DNA from: Anaerolinea thermolimosa
Lineage (GTDB): Bacteria > Chloroflexota > Anaerolineae > Anaerolineales > Anaerolineaceae
Assembly (NCBI RefSeq): GCF_001050195.2
Contig: NZ_DF967970.1
Coordinates: 52,026 to 116,025, forward strand
Length of the DNA stretch: 64,000 nucleotides
Direction: 5' to 3'
The notes below the pieces were generated by a model. That model did no database searches and was not told the origin of the DNA. It worked only from the letters and a program-made list of their open reading frames with translations. Every line of letters starts with the position of its first letter. Positions within the stretch are counted from its first letter, which is position 1. This document shows positions 35,134 to 43,486 of this stretch, piece after piece. A program made the position numbers and the translations under genes.

Positions 35134-35961
35134 ATGTCTTCTCATCCAAAAGTGCATGGAGCGCAAGACGCATTGCTTCTGCTGGTGTTTTTGCTGGCGC
35201 TTGGCGGCCTGGGAGGGGTGTTCTTCTGGATACAATCAGGGGTAGGCGCTTCAACCGAAGGGGCTTCCCCGACGCCATCAGCCTCCCTGCCCCCTTCGGT
35301 CACGCCATGGCCAACCCTGACACCTTCCGAAACGCCCACCCCCAGTCCCTGGCCGACGGTTACGCCTTCGCCCACTCCTCTCAATCCGTTAAGTTGCCTG
35401 GCGCCTGATGCGCCGCGTACTGAGGGACAGGTGAGCGCGGTGGTGAGCGGGTCTGTCATTGAGGTCAAGGAAGGTGGACGGCGGTATTTTGTGCGCTATC
35501 TGGGGGTAGACCCGGTGGGCGATGGCCAGGCTTCCGCGGCCTTCAACCGCCAGCTGGTTGAAGGGCAAAGGGTGACACTGGTCTCTGATCTTGTAGATCT
35601 GGACGAGCGGGGGAACCGCCTGCGTTATGTGCTGGTGGGAGATGTGCTGGTCAATTTTGAGCTGATTCGGCGAGGGCTGGCCCTGCCGGGGTTTTCTCCG
35701 CCAGCGCAGACCTGCCAGGCGGTGTTGTTAGCCGCAGAGGCCCTGGCACGGCAGGAGAAGCTTGGCTACTGGGGGCTGGCCGAGGGCACCCCGATGCTTC
35801 CGGGGGGCACCCTCTCTGAGTCGGGGTGCGATTGCACCGTGCGCTATACCTGTGCTGATTTTTCCAGTCAATCGGCGGCACAGGCCTGTTACAACGCCTG
35901 TGGAGATTACCGGAATACCGGGCTTGACCCCGATCATAACGGGCTGGCCTGCGATGAATGA
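35134..35961 (+). CDS. Membrane-anchored thermonuclease-like protein with Excalibur-like end
   Basis: The 275-residue protein has an N-terminal membrane helix (ALLLLVFLLALGGLGGVFF) and a Ser/Thr/Pro linker, then an SNase-like fold: VVSGSVIEVKEGG, YFVRYLGVD, and DERGNRLRYVLVGDVLVNFELIRRGLAL. The catalytic Arg positions appear kept, but the Glu expected after the first Arg loop is replaced (PVGDGQ), so nuclease activity is uncertain. The end (CADFSSQSAAQACYNACG to DPDHNGLACDE) is an Excalibur-type calcium-binding motif often joined to SNase domains. The start is set at ATG 35134. The next gene overlaps or abuts its end. Confidence 0.7.
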   Translation: MSSHPKVHGAQDALLLLVFLLALGGLGGVFFWIQSGVGASTEGASPTPSASLPPSVTPWPTLTPSETPTPSPWPTVTPSPTPLNPLSCLAPDAPRTEGQVSAVVSGSVIEVKEGGRRYFVRYLGVDPVGDGQASAAFNRQLVEGQRVTLVSDLVDLDERGNRLRYVLVGDVLVNFELIRRGLALPGFSPPAQTCQAVLLAAEALARQEKLGYWGLAEGTPMLPGGTLSESGCDCTVRYTCADFSSQSAAQACYNACGDYRNTGLDPDHNGLACDE

Positions 35962-35974
35962 GGTTTTAGAAACG

Positions 35975-36781
35975 ATGACGGAACAGGAAAAGTTGATCCT
36001 TCTTACCAATGATGATGGCATTCAATCTCCGGGAATTGCCGCCGCCGCCCGTTCTCTGCGGGAACTGGGCCGGTTGGTGGTGGCTGCTCCCCGCGAACAG
36101 CAAACCAGTGCCGGGCGCAGCCTGCCGGTGACGACAGACGGGAAGATCGAACGGGTGACGCTCGACTCGCTGGAGGACGTGGAGGCCTACGCGGTGGGCG
36201 GCACCCCTGCTCAGGCAGTATTACACGCTCTTCTGGAGATTCTGCCGCGCCGGCCTGACCTGGTGGTGTCGGGGATTAATTACGGTGAGAATGTGGGCAG
36301 TGGCGTGACAATTTCGGGGACGGTGGGGGCGGCAATGGAGGCTGCTGCGCTGGGTGTGCCGGCGCTGGCGGTTTCTTTGCAGATCTTCAGCGAAGACTGG
36401 TACGCCTATCACGACCTGGACTTCAGTGTAGCGGCGGATTTTACCGCGCGTTTTGCCCGCGCGATGCTCTCACGCTCCCTGCCTGCCGATGTGGATCTGC
36501 TTAAGGTGGATATTCCCGCAGATGCTACCCCGCAGACTCCCTGGCGGGTGACAAGGCAGTCACGCCAGCGGTATTACATGCCCTACCTGATCCGTGAGGG
36601 AGGCTGGCAGGAACGAGGGTTCGTCTCGGCCAGGGTGCAGGTGGATGAAACCTCGCTGGAGCCCGATTCGGATATTTATGCGCTGGTGTTTGACCGGGTG
36701 ATTTCGGTCACACCGATCAGCATTGACCTGACTTCGCGGACAGACTTCACCACCCTGGAGATGCTCTTCGAAGGGACGTAA
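35975..36781 (+). CDS. surE: 5'/3'-nucleotidase SurE
   Basis: The 268-residue protein opens with ILLTNDDGIQSPGI, whose Asp pair binds metal, and continues with VVAAPREQQTSAGRS, YAVGGTPAQAVLHALLEI and VVSGINYGENVGSGVTISGTVGAAMEA, the full SurE signature. SurE removes phosphate from nucleoside monophosphates, especially under stress. Two starts are possible, ATG 35954 (overlapping the previous gene) and ATG 35975; GAGG upstream of the second and the family's usual short N-terminus favour 35975. The downstream terminator serves mainly the opposite strand. Confidence 0.9.
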   Translation: MTEQEKLILLTNDDGIQSPGIAAAARSLRELGRLVVAAPREQQTSAGRSLPVTTDGKIERVTLDSLEDVEAYAVGGTPAQAVLHALLEILPRRPDLVVSGINYGENVGSGVTISGTVGAAMEAAALGVPALAVSLQIFSEDWYAYHDLDFSVAADFTARFARAMLSRSLPADVDLLKVDIPADATPQTPWRVTRQSRQRYYMPYLIREGGWQERGFVSARVQVDETSLEPDSDIYALVFDRVISVTPISIDLTSRTDFTTLEMLFEGT

Positions 36782-36811
36782 AAAAACCCCCCGGGCCGAT
36801 ATGCCCGGGGG
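36781..36811 (-). terminator. Intrinsic terminator of the SIMPL gene
   Basis: The stem CCCCCGGGC (36788-36796) with GCCCGGGGG (36803-36811) is followed, on the minus strand, by a run of T residues (plus-strand AAAAAA at 36781-36786). It lies just after the stop of the minus-strand gene and between convergent genes. Confidence 0.85.
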
Positions 36812-36836
36812 AGTGGGTGAGCCGAGAAGGGAGTGG

Positions 36837-37568
36837 TTACTTAATCTCGTAGCTGAGGTTGACATCCACGCTGATCTGTAACTGCCCGGCGCTGACGGGC
36901 ACCTGCCCGCTGGCCCCAACCCCGCCTTTCATGTCGTACATGACAGCCGGGCCAGAGCTGGCATAGCTATTCATCGAGATCAGATCGCCCAGTTGCACCC
37001 CGGCGGCAGCGGCCAGTTCCTGCGCCTGCCGCTGGGCGTCTTCTACGGCCAGCTTGCGCGCTTCGGTAATGGCGGCGGTTTTATCGAGCACATCAAAGTT
37101 GATGCTGTTGATGGTGTTGGCGCCTGAACGGACGGCGGCGTCGAGTAACTTGCCCAGGATGCTCAGGTCACGCACGGTCACATTGACCACGTTATCGACC
37201 ATGTAGATCGTGCCGGTGAGCTTGCCTTCGTTATCGAATTGCTGTTGAGGGAAGATATTGAAGGCAGAGGTCTGAATGTCTTTTTCGTCGATGCCCAGTT
37301 CTTTCAGGGTATTGGCGATGGCCTGGGCTTTGGCGTTGTTCTGATTCAGAGCGTCGGTCACGTTCTCGGCCTGGCTGTGTACACCGACATTCACATACGC
37401 CACATCAGGGGCGAGGTAGACCTTCCCGTTGCCAGAAACATTGAGTTGCCGGGGGTAAGGAATGCTGGAATCCCTGGAGGTTGTGATAGGCGCCGCCTGG
37501 CAGGCCGAGAGGGCCAGAACCAGGATCAGTCCGAGGAAGAGAAGTACGGATAAACGGTTGTGTTTCAT
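36837..37568 (-). CDS. SIMPL-domain (DUF541) lipoprotein
   Basis: The 243-residue protein has a signal peptide with lipobox (LALSAC, Cys at about residue 23) and a DUF541/SIMPL domain: LNVSGNGKVYLAPDVAYVNVGV, KDIQTSAFNIFPQQ, and ARKLAVEDAQRQAQELAAAAGV. Family members are periplasmic or surface proteins of oxidative-stress or signalling contexts with no settled enzymatic function. The ATG at 37568 with GGAGACC upstream fits; longer in-frame starts are not supported. It is transcribed alone. Confidence 0.85.
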   Translation of the reverse strand: MKHNRLSVLLFLGLILVLALSACQAAPITTSRDSSIPYPRQLNVSGNGKVYLAPDVAYVNVGVHSQAENVTDALNQNNAKAQAIANTLKELGIDEKDIQTSAFNIFPQQQFDNEGKLTGTIYMVDNVVNVTVRDLSILGKLLDAAVRSGANTINSINFDVLDKTAAITEARKLAVEDAQRQAQELAAAAGVQLGDLISMNSYASSGPAVMYDMKGGVGASGQVPVSAGQLQISVDVNLSYEIK

Positions 37569-37675
37569 AACAGGTCTCCTGTGGTAGTAGGTTATTCTGC
37601 AGGTAAGACGCACCCAATGGCTAAAAGTTCCCATTGAGACGATTATTTTGAACGAATAACAGAATAGAATTACAG

Positions 37676-37681
37676 TATAAT
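37676..37681 (+). promoter_or_regulatory. Possible -10 box for the nurA-herA operon
   Basis: A perfect TATAAT (37676-37681) lies 27 bases before the nurA ATG. A TTGAAC sits too far upstream (22-base spacing) to be a confident -35. Confidence 0.4.
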
Positions 37682-37708
37682 GGAAGAAACAAATGTTCTA
37701 GGTGAGAT

Positions 37709-38890
37709 ATGCCCATCCATTATCAGCAGGCGTTGGAACAGATTCGGAACATGGGGCAAAAGGCGCGGTTGCGCCAGGCGTGGTTAGAGGCACTCCGTGA
37801 GCAGGCCTGGCAATTGCTCCATGAGCTGGCCGGAGAGGGTGAGTACCTGAACACTCTGGCCGAACGCGGGGGGCGCTTCAACCCTGGCCTGCGGTGTGCA
37901 CTGGCCGGTGCTGAGCCGTTGGACACGGCGGCCCCGCTGACGGTATCGGGGCAACCACGTGTCCTGCTGGCCGCGGATGGGTCTCAGATCAACCCGGGGC
38001 GGCATGGCGCAGTGGAGTTTATTGCCATCAATGTGGGGGCGGTTTGCTTTCGACCAGGCGAGCCACCGCGGGAGCAAATCCATACCAGCCTGCGTTTTGG
38101 CGAGGATTGCACCATTGACCGGCGACCGATGTCGGATGCGGATGTGGCGATCTGGCGCGACCTGGAAGAGCGAAGGCTCTTAATGGAGCTGGCGCATCCC
38201 CACAGCCAGGCAGGACAGCTGGTGGTTACCCTGACCGATGGCCCCCTGCAGTTGTTCGGGCAGGGGCAGGAAAGCAAGTTTTTCGAAGAAAAACTAAAGG
38301 AATACCTGGGGGTGTTGCGGGAACTGGCCGCGCCACGAACGGCCGCCGCCGGTTATGTGGATAAACCGCGCAGTGATTATCTGGTGGGGTTGTTAGAGCT
38401 GGCGTTGCTGGCGCGCGAAAATAAGCTGGGTGAAGCCGGGCGTGAACGCCCGCTCTGGCCGGTGCGCGACCGCGATTTATTCGCTCGCCTGCTGGGGCCG
38501 GGGGAGCGTTCGGCAGTGCTGGCCATGCGCCTGCCAGAACCCAACCCTTTCACCGATAAGCTGGCGCTCTACTGTTTTTATCTCAATGTGGGGCGCGCGG
38601 GACATGCGCAAATTGCCCGGGTTGAAGTTCCCCGCTGGGTGGCGGAGGAACCCGTGCTGCTCAACCTGCTTCAGGAGGTGCTGGTGGAGCAATCGGCTCA
38701 ACTGGGGGCGCGCCCCTACCCGTATCTTTTGCATCGGGCGCATGAGGTGGCCGTGGTGCACCCGGATGAAATTGAGGAGATCGAACGCATGATCCAGGCC
38801 GAACTCCGACGTCAGGGAGTGGAGCCGGAGAATCCATCGAACAAGCAGTGGGCCAAAGAATTGCAGGGAAGGACACGGATCAACGCATGA
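37709..38890 (+). CDS. nurA: NurA-family nuclease
   Basis: The 393-residue protein carries the NurA domain: an Asp-containing VLLAADGSQINPGRHG segment (about residues 88-104) for metal binding, a VVTLTDGPLQLF segment (about 172-184) with the second Asp, and late YPYLLHRAHEVAVVHPDE. NurA is a 5'-3' nuclease that works with the HerA translocase at DNA double-strand ends. Its stop overlaps the next gene's start (ATGA), and the HerA-type gene is third in the operon, which strongly supports the pairing. Confidence 0.85.
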   Translation: MPIHYQQALEQIRNMGQKARLRQAWLEALREQAWQLLHELAGEGEYLNTLAERGGRFNPGLRCALAGAEPLDTAAPLTVSGQPRVLLAADGSQINPGRHGAVEFIAINVGAVCFRPGEPPREQIHTSLRFGEDCTIDRRPMSDADVAIWRDLEERRLLMELAHPHSQAGQLVVTLTDGPLQLFGQGQESKFFEEKLKEYLGVLRELAAPRTAAAGYVDKPRSDYLVGLLELALLARENKLGEAGRERPLWPVRDRDLFARLLGPGERSAVLAMRLPEPNPFTDKLALYCFYLNVGRAGHAQIARVEVPRWVAEEPVLLNLLQEVLVEQSAQLGARPYPYLLHRAHEVAVVHPDEIEEIERMIQAELRRQGVEPENPSNKQWAKELQGRTRINA

Positions 38891-39498
38891 ACGCATACGA
38901 GATGGGTCGATTACTGCGCGCCAGCACCCGGTTCTGTGTGGTGGGTTGCCGGGTCTCTCAGGCAGGGGCACCGGCTTTTGGGAGCCTGGTGCGTATTCCC
39001 TTCACGGGGGAGGAATATCAGATTTTCGGGATGGTCTATGACATCCATATCGATGATGACGGCCTGGTGAGGCAACTGGTGACTGCTGAACAGGTATCTC
39101 CGGAAGTGCTGGCCGATAACCGCCTGAACCGGAATGTGCCGGTGGAGTTTTCGGTGTTGCATGTGGGGTATCAGGAGAACAGGCGCATCTGGCATCTCCT
39201 TCCGCCGCGTCCACCGCTCAGTCTGGATGCAATATACCCGTGCACCGAGGCGGAGGTGGCCGCGTTTACCGCAGTGGGGCGTTTTGGGTACTTCAGGCAT
39301 ATTCTTGCCATGGCCGGAGAAGTCCCCGTGGGCGAACTGCTGGCCGCCCATGTAAACCAGGCCCAGCGGGCACAATCTGCCGCGGGGCGTCCCGAGTGGC
39401 GCAATCAGGCCGTGCAGGAACTGATCACCCTGTTACGGGACGATTACCCCACGCTGATGAGCGTGCTGGGAGCGCTTTCTGAAGTCATGGAGGAATGA
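38887..39498 (+). CDS. Conserved-context protein between nurA and herA, unknown function
   Basis: The 203-residue protein begins in the ATGA overlap with nurA and ends 9 bases before the HerA gene, so all three are made together. I recognise no enzyme motif. The first half is beta-rich (FCVVGCRVSQ, GSLVRIPFTGEEYQIFGMVYDI), reminiscent of a small barrel such as the HAS-barrel of HerA proteins; the second half is helical. It may adapt NurA to HerA or bind DNA ends. Confidence 0.75.
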   Translation: MNAYEMGRLLRASTRFCVVGCRVSQAGAPAFGSLVRIPFTGEEYQIFGMVYDIHIDDDGLVRQLVTAEQVSPEVLADNRLNRNVPVEFSVLHVGYQENRRIWHLLPPRPPLSLDAIYPCTEAEVAAFTAVGRFGYFRHILAMAGEVPVGELLAAHVNQAQRAQSAAGRPEWRNQAVQELITLLRDDYPTLMSVLGALSEVMEE

Positions 39499-39507
39499 GA
39501 GGGAAGC

Positions 39508-41199
39508 ATGGAACGAGTCCAATTGAGTGGTAATCTCCAAAATGGGCAGGTGATCGGGTATATCGTCGGCGGCGGGCTCAAGGAAAACCTGCGGGTGCGT
39601 CTCACGGTGCCAGCGCATACGGTTCAGGAAGGCGCGTTTGTCGTTACCGAGAGCGGTGACTGGCTCTTTTACGGCCTGGTGACCGATTTACAGCTGGGTG
39701 CCACCGACCCGCGTTTTGCCGACGAGCAAAGCGAAGAACGCCTGCCCGCCGGTATGGCCGCGCTCCTGCACGGGCAAACCCTGTATACCAACCTGGAGGT
39801 GCTCCCGGCACTGATGGTGCACAGTCCGCAGGTGGGGGAGCCTCTCTTTGAACATCCGGTGCCCATCAAAACCATCCCTGCGCACCATGCCCGTGTGCGC
39901 CTGGCAGATCTGGGCGATGTGGCGCAAATTTTTGGTGACCCCAGGGAAAAGGGAAATTACGTCATCGGCTACACCCGTGAACAGGGGCACCCCGTGTGTA
40001 TTGATCTGGACAAGCTGGTGCAGCGCTCGGCGGGTATTTTTGGCGCTACCGGCACGGGAAAGTCTTTCCTTACCCGGATTGTACTGGCAGGGCTGATCTA
40101 CCATAACGTGGCCGGAGCGTTGATTTTTGATATGCACAACGAGTATGGCCCCGATGTGCACGACTCGGATCGGAATGTGACTCTGCCGGGGCTTAAGTCG
40201 AAATTCCGTTCGCGGGTGCGGCTGGTGGGGCTGGGGCGGACGAGTGATTTTCGCGGGGTACAGCCAGATTTCAACCTGGAAATTGCCGAGAACGACATTG
40301 ACCCCGCCGATATTGAAATGCTCACCCGCGAACTTAACCTTAAAGAAACCACCCCCGCCACTCTGGCGGCCCTGGAACGAGAGTTTGGCCCCCGCTGGTT
40401 CCATGAGTTTAAAAAGATGCGTTACGGCGCCAAGGTGGAGAACGAGGAGGGCAAACTTGTGGATGCGTCCGACAGTGTGGCCGCCTGGGCTCAGCGGGCA
40501 GGGGTGCACCCCGCCGCGGCTGAGGGCCTGTATGGCAAGCTGGGGCGGGTGTTCGAACGGGAGTATATCGTTGAGCGCCCTGCCGCCGACACCGTGGGTG
40601 AAATTATCAAAGCCCTGGAAGCCGGCCAGCACGTGGTGCTTTCTTTTGGGCGGTTCGAAACCGATCTGGACTATCTGCTGGTGGCCAATATCCTCACCCG
40701 GCGTATTCGTGCTGCCTGGGAGAAGAAGACCGGTGACTACCTGCGCGAGGGAAAACCCGAGCTGAAGCCCCGCCCTCTTGTGATCGTGGTTGAAGAAGCG
40801 CACAAACTTCTCAACCGTGAAGTGGCGGCGCAGACGGCCTTCAGCACCATTGCCCGTGAGATGCGCAAATATTACGTCACCCTGTTGATCATCGATCAGC
40901 GGCCATCGCAGATTTACGATGAGGTCATGTCACAGCTCGGCACGCGGATTTCGGGCTGGCTGGGTGACGATCTGGATATTCAGGCGGTTCTCTCCGGCCT
41001 GGCCGGAAAAGATGCCCTGCGGGGTATGCTGGCACGCCTGCAACCCAAAGAAGAGGTGCTTCTGCTGGGGTGGGGTGTGCCCATGCCTATCCCGGTGCGT
41101 TCGCGCCGTTACGATGAGCAATTCTGGGTAGAATTGTTCGGTCAGCGCGCCCCGGGTAAAAAATCGGAAGCCGAAATCCTCAAGGAACTGGGTTTTTGA
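39508..41199 (+). CDS. herA: HerA-like DNA-translocating ATPase
   Basis: The 563-residue protein has an N-terminal HAS-barrel-like domain (about 1-110) and a FtsK/HerA-type RecA core: Walker A GATGTGKSF (about 179-187), FDMHNEYG after it, Walker B LVIVVEEAHKLL (about 424-435) and a STIAREMRKYYVTLLIIDQRPS sensor segment. HerA forms hexamers that pump DNA and stimulate NurA in end resection. GGAAGC lies before the ATG. The last 20 bases overlap the end of a convergent gene. Confidence 0.9.
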   Translation: MERVQLSGNLQNGQVIGYIVGGGLKENLRVRLTVPAHTVQEGAFVVTESGDWLFYGLVTDLQLGATDPRFADEQSEERLPAGMAALLHGQTLYTNLEVLPALMVHSPQVGEPLFEHPVPIKTIPAHHARVRLADLGDVAQIFGDPREKGNYVIGYTREQGHPVCIDLDKLVQRSAGIFGATGTGKSFLTRIVLAGLIYHNVAGALIFDMHNEYGPDVHDSDRNVTLPGLKSKFRSRVRLVGLGRTSDFRGVQPDFNLEIAENDIDPADIEMLTRELNLKETTPATLAALEREFGPRWFHEFKKMRYGAKVENEEGKLVDASDSVAAWAQRAGVHPAAAEGLYGKLGRVFEREYIVERPAADTVGEIIKALEAGQHVVLSFGRFETDLDYLLVANILTRRIRAAWEKKTGDYLREGKPELKPRPLVIVVEEAHKLLNREVAAQTAFSTIAREMRKYYVTLLIIDQRPSQIYDEVMSQLGTRISGWLGDDLDIQAVLSGLAGKDALRGMLARLQPKEEVLLLGWGVPMPIPVRSRRYDEQFWVELFGQRAPGKKSEAEILKELGF

Positions 41200-41575
41200 C
41201 CTCCGGTGGAGTCGCGGGAGGCACTGCGGGCTGGTAAGGTGGCTGCTGGTGGGCCAGCCGGGTGGCGCGGGTATTTTCCTCAATATCAATCAGCAGGTAA
41301 ATCGCTTCACCGGTGGCGTAGACCGTCAGGCCGCCGACCCCGCCGAAGACCAGGGTGATCAGGGCAGAAAGGATGCCCCCGATGGCACCGCCGAGAACCC
41401 CCATGCTACGCATGCCGGGGCCAAACTCGCGGGAAAAATCGCGCAGGGCGGTGCCGCCCACAATGCCGGCCAGGCAGATGCCCAATGCACCCACGATGGT
41501 GATCACCAGAACGATGGCTCCAAGGATCTTGTACGCTGAGCCGATGATACGCAACGCACGGTAACGCTTTTCCAT
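41180..41575 (-). CDS. Small membrane protein of unknown function
   Basis: The 131-residue protein has two or three glycine-rich hydrophobic segments (about residues 15-42 and 58-95) and a Pro-rich hydrophilic tail. No family is recognised. GGAGGAATGAATGG-type ribosome-binding sequence precedes the ATG at 41575, supporting a real gene. Its 3' end overlaps the convergent herA gene by 20 bases. Confidence 0.65.
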   Translation of the reverse strand: MEKRYRALRIIGSAYKILGAIVLVITIVGALGICLAGIVGGTALRDFSREFGPGMRSMGVLGGAIGGILSALITLVFGGVGGLTVYATGEAIYLLIDIEENTRATRLAHQQPPYQPAVPPATPPEVKNPVP

Positions 41576-41744
41576 TCATTCCTCCAGAAAAAGGCCAGGA
41601 TATCCCTCTACCCTAAGAACCCCGCGCAGGATTGCAGGGTAAGGTATATTTATCATACATCCATTGTCTATTTTGGGATGGGTGTTTTTTGAGGGCGCGG
41701 TCATTATCTTGATCTTTCATTTACAAGAGCTCTGGAGGTGCAGC

Positions 41745-42413
41745 ATGATTACGGATGGTGAGATCCTCCTTCGCATTCTCATTGCCGCCGGGCTGGGGAT
41801 GCTGGTGGGACTCGAGCGTGAACGGCAGAGTCAACCGGCGGGGTTACGCACGCATATTGTGCTGGTGTGCGGCTCCACCCTGGCGATGGTGCTTTCCATT
41901 AACCTGGCGATGCAATTTCGGGGACTGGTGCCCAATGGAGACCCTGCCCGCCTGGCGGCTCAGGTGCTTTCGGGGATCGGCTTCCTGGGGGCTGGGGCGA
42001 TTTTGCGTTTCGGCCCGACCGTCAAAGGGCTGACCACGGCGGCTTCTTTATGGACGATGGCCGTGGTGGGGCTGGCGGTGGGGGCGGGTTATCTTCTGGC
42101 GGCCGCCGGGGTGACGGCCCTTTTGCTGGTGGTGCTCATCGTGCTCACACGTGTGGAAAACCGAATGATCATTCCGAACATCTCGGCTCAGTTTTCGGTC
42201 TATGCAATCGACCGCGCGGGGGTGGTACAGCAGGTGCGCGATTTGATCCGGCAGAACTCACTGGAGGTAGATCACTTCCGTTTGCGGCGCAACGTCAGCC
42301 GGCAGCGGGTGCGGATAGATGCAGTGGTCAAAGTGCACGGCAGTGAGGCGCTGGAACAGCTTTCGGCAAAGATCAGTGAAATTGAGGGGGTGAAGGTCGT
42401 CAAATACGAATAA
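41745..42413 (+). CDS. MgtC/SapB-family membrane protein
   Basis: The 222-residue protein has the MgtC core: an ILIAAGLGMLVGLERERQ start, GLRTHIVLVCGSTLAMVLS, and VLSGIGFLGAGAILRFG followed by GLTTAASLWTMAVVGLAVG, across four to five membrane helices. A C-terminal ACT-like domain (VQQVRDLIRQNSLEVDHF onward, about 150-220) is typical of the longer members. MgtC proteins modulate ATP synthase or magnesium/acid adaptation. GGAGGTG sits before ATG 41745. The leader shows no structured element I can name. Confidence 0.85.
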   Translation: MITDGEILLRILIAAGLGMLVGLERERQSQPAGLRTHIVLVCGSTLAMVLSINLAMQFRGLVPNGDPARLAAQVLSGIGFLGAGAILRFGPTVKGLTTAASLWTMAVVGLAVGAGYLLAAAGVTALLLVVLIVLTRVENRMIIPNISAQFSVYAIDRAGVVQQVRDLIRQNSLEVDHFRLRRNVSRQRVRIDAVVKVHGSEALEQLSAKISEIEGVKVVKYE

Positions 42414-42502
42414 AAAGTGCACCCATGGGCAGCTTCCGGTGTTGCTTAATCGGAGCTTACCGCTCTGGATAGGGTAGCTCGAAAACCATTCGGGAGGTTG
42501 CC

Positions 42503-43486
42503 ATGGAGGTTACTGCCGAGATCAAGCGGGAGATGTTCTGGACGATGTTGCTTGCACGCCGCCTGGATGAGCGTGCCTGGATGCTTCATCGGCAGGGAAA
42601 GATCACCTTTCACGTCTCCGGTATCGGGCATGAAGCCGCCCAGGTTGGGGCGGCTTTTGCCATTCGGCGCGGATACGACTGGGTGGTGCCTTATTACCGT
42701 GATCTGGCGTTGATGCTGGCGCTGGGATACACCCCTCTGGATTTCTTCCTCGGGTTGATGGGCCGGCGCGGAGAGCCAGGCTCCGGCGCACGGCAGATGC
42801 CCAATCACTGGAGTATGCGTTCCATGAATGTGGTCAGTTTGTCATCGCCGGTTTCCACGCAAACACTGCATGCCGTAGGGATTGCGATGGGAATCAAGAT
42901 GCGGAAAGAAGATAAAGTGGTGCTGACCACGGTGGGCGAAGGGGGAACATCGCAGGGTGAATGGTATGAGGCGGTAAACTGGGCGGCCATTCACCGCCTG
43001 CCAGTCGTTTTTAATGTGCAAAACAACCAGTATGCCATTTCTGAGCCGGTATCCCTGCAAATGGCGGTGAACAGTGTGGCTGAGAAGGCGCGCGGCCTGG
43101 GTTTGCCCGGGGTCAGTGTGGATGGCATGGATGCCTTTGCCTGCCTGACGGCTTTTCAAAAGGCCGTGGAAGACGCCCGTGCCGGGCATGGGCCTGTTCT
43201 GATTGAAACGTGTGTGTACCGGATCACCCCGCACTCTTCAGATGATGACGACCGCACTTATCGCTCGCGTGAGGAAGTGGAAGCTCACAAGAAGGATGAC
43301 GGACTGCTCCGAACGCGGAACACGCTGGAACGAGAGGGGGTGCTTACCCCGCAGGCCGTGGATGCCATGGAAGAACGCGCCCGGCAGATCATTGATGAGG
43401 CCGCGGCTCAGGCTGAGGCTACGCCCTACCCGCCTGGCGAAGAAGGAGCCTTCCCGGTGTATGCTGAGGAGGTGCGTCATGCCTGA
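42503..43486 (+). CDS. 2-oxoacid (pyruvate) dehydrogenase E1 component, alpha subunit
   Basis: The 327-residue protein has the thiamine-diphosphate motif starting at VGEGGTSQGEWYEAVNWAA and ending NVQNNQYAIS, preceded by GSGARQMPNHWSM, and a late HSSDDDDRTYRS segment holding the phosphorylation-loop equivalent. With the beta subunit it decarboxylates the 2-oxoacid and passes the acyl group to E2. The family covers pyruvate, acetoin and branched-chain oxoacids; the sequence does not decide among them. It opens the four-gene complex operon, and GGGAGG precedes the ATG. Confidence 0.9.
   Translation: MEVTAEIKREMFWTMLLARRLDERAWMLHRQGKITFHVSGIGHEAAQVGAAFAIRRGYDWVVPYYRDLALMLALGYTPLDFFLGLMGRRGEPGSGARQMPNHWSMRSMNVVSLSSPVSTQTLHAVGIAMGIKMRKEDKVVLTTVGEGGTSQGEWYEAVNWAAIHRLPVVFNVQNNQYAISEPVSLQMAVNSVAEKARGLGLPGVSVDGMDAFACLTAFQKAVEDARAGHGPVLIETCVYRITPHSSDDDDRTYRSREEVEAHKKDDGLLRTRNTLEREGVLTPQAVDAMEERARQIIDEAAAQAEATPYPPGEEGAFPVYAEEVRHA

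Noticed and set aside
42414..42502. Possible regulatory hairpin before the dehydrogenase operon
   Set aside because: The pairing is short and imperfect, with no terminator or alternative fold.
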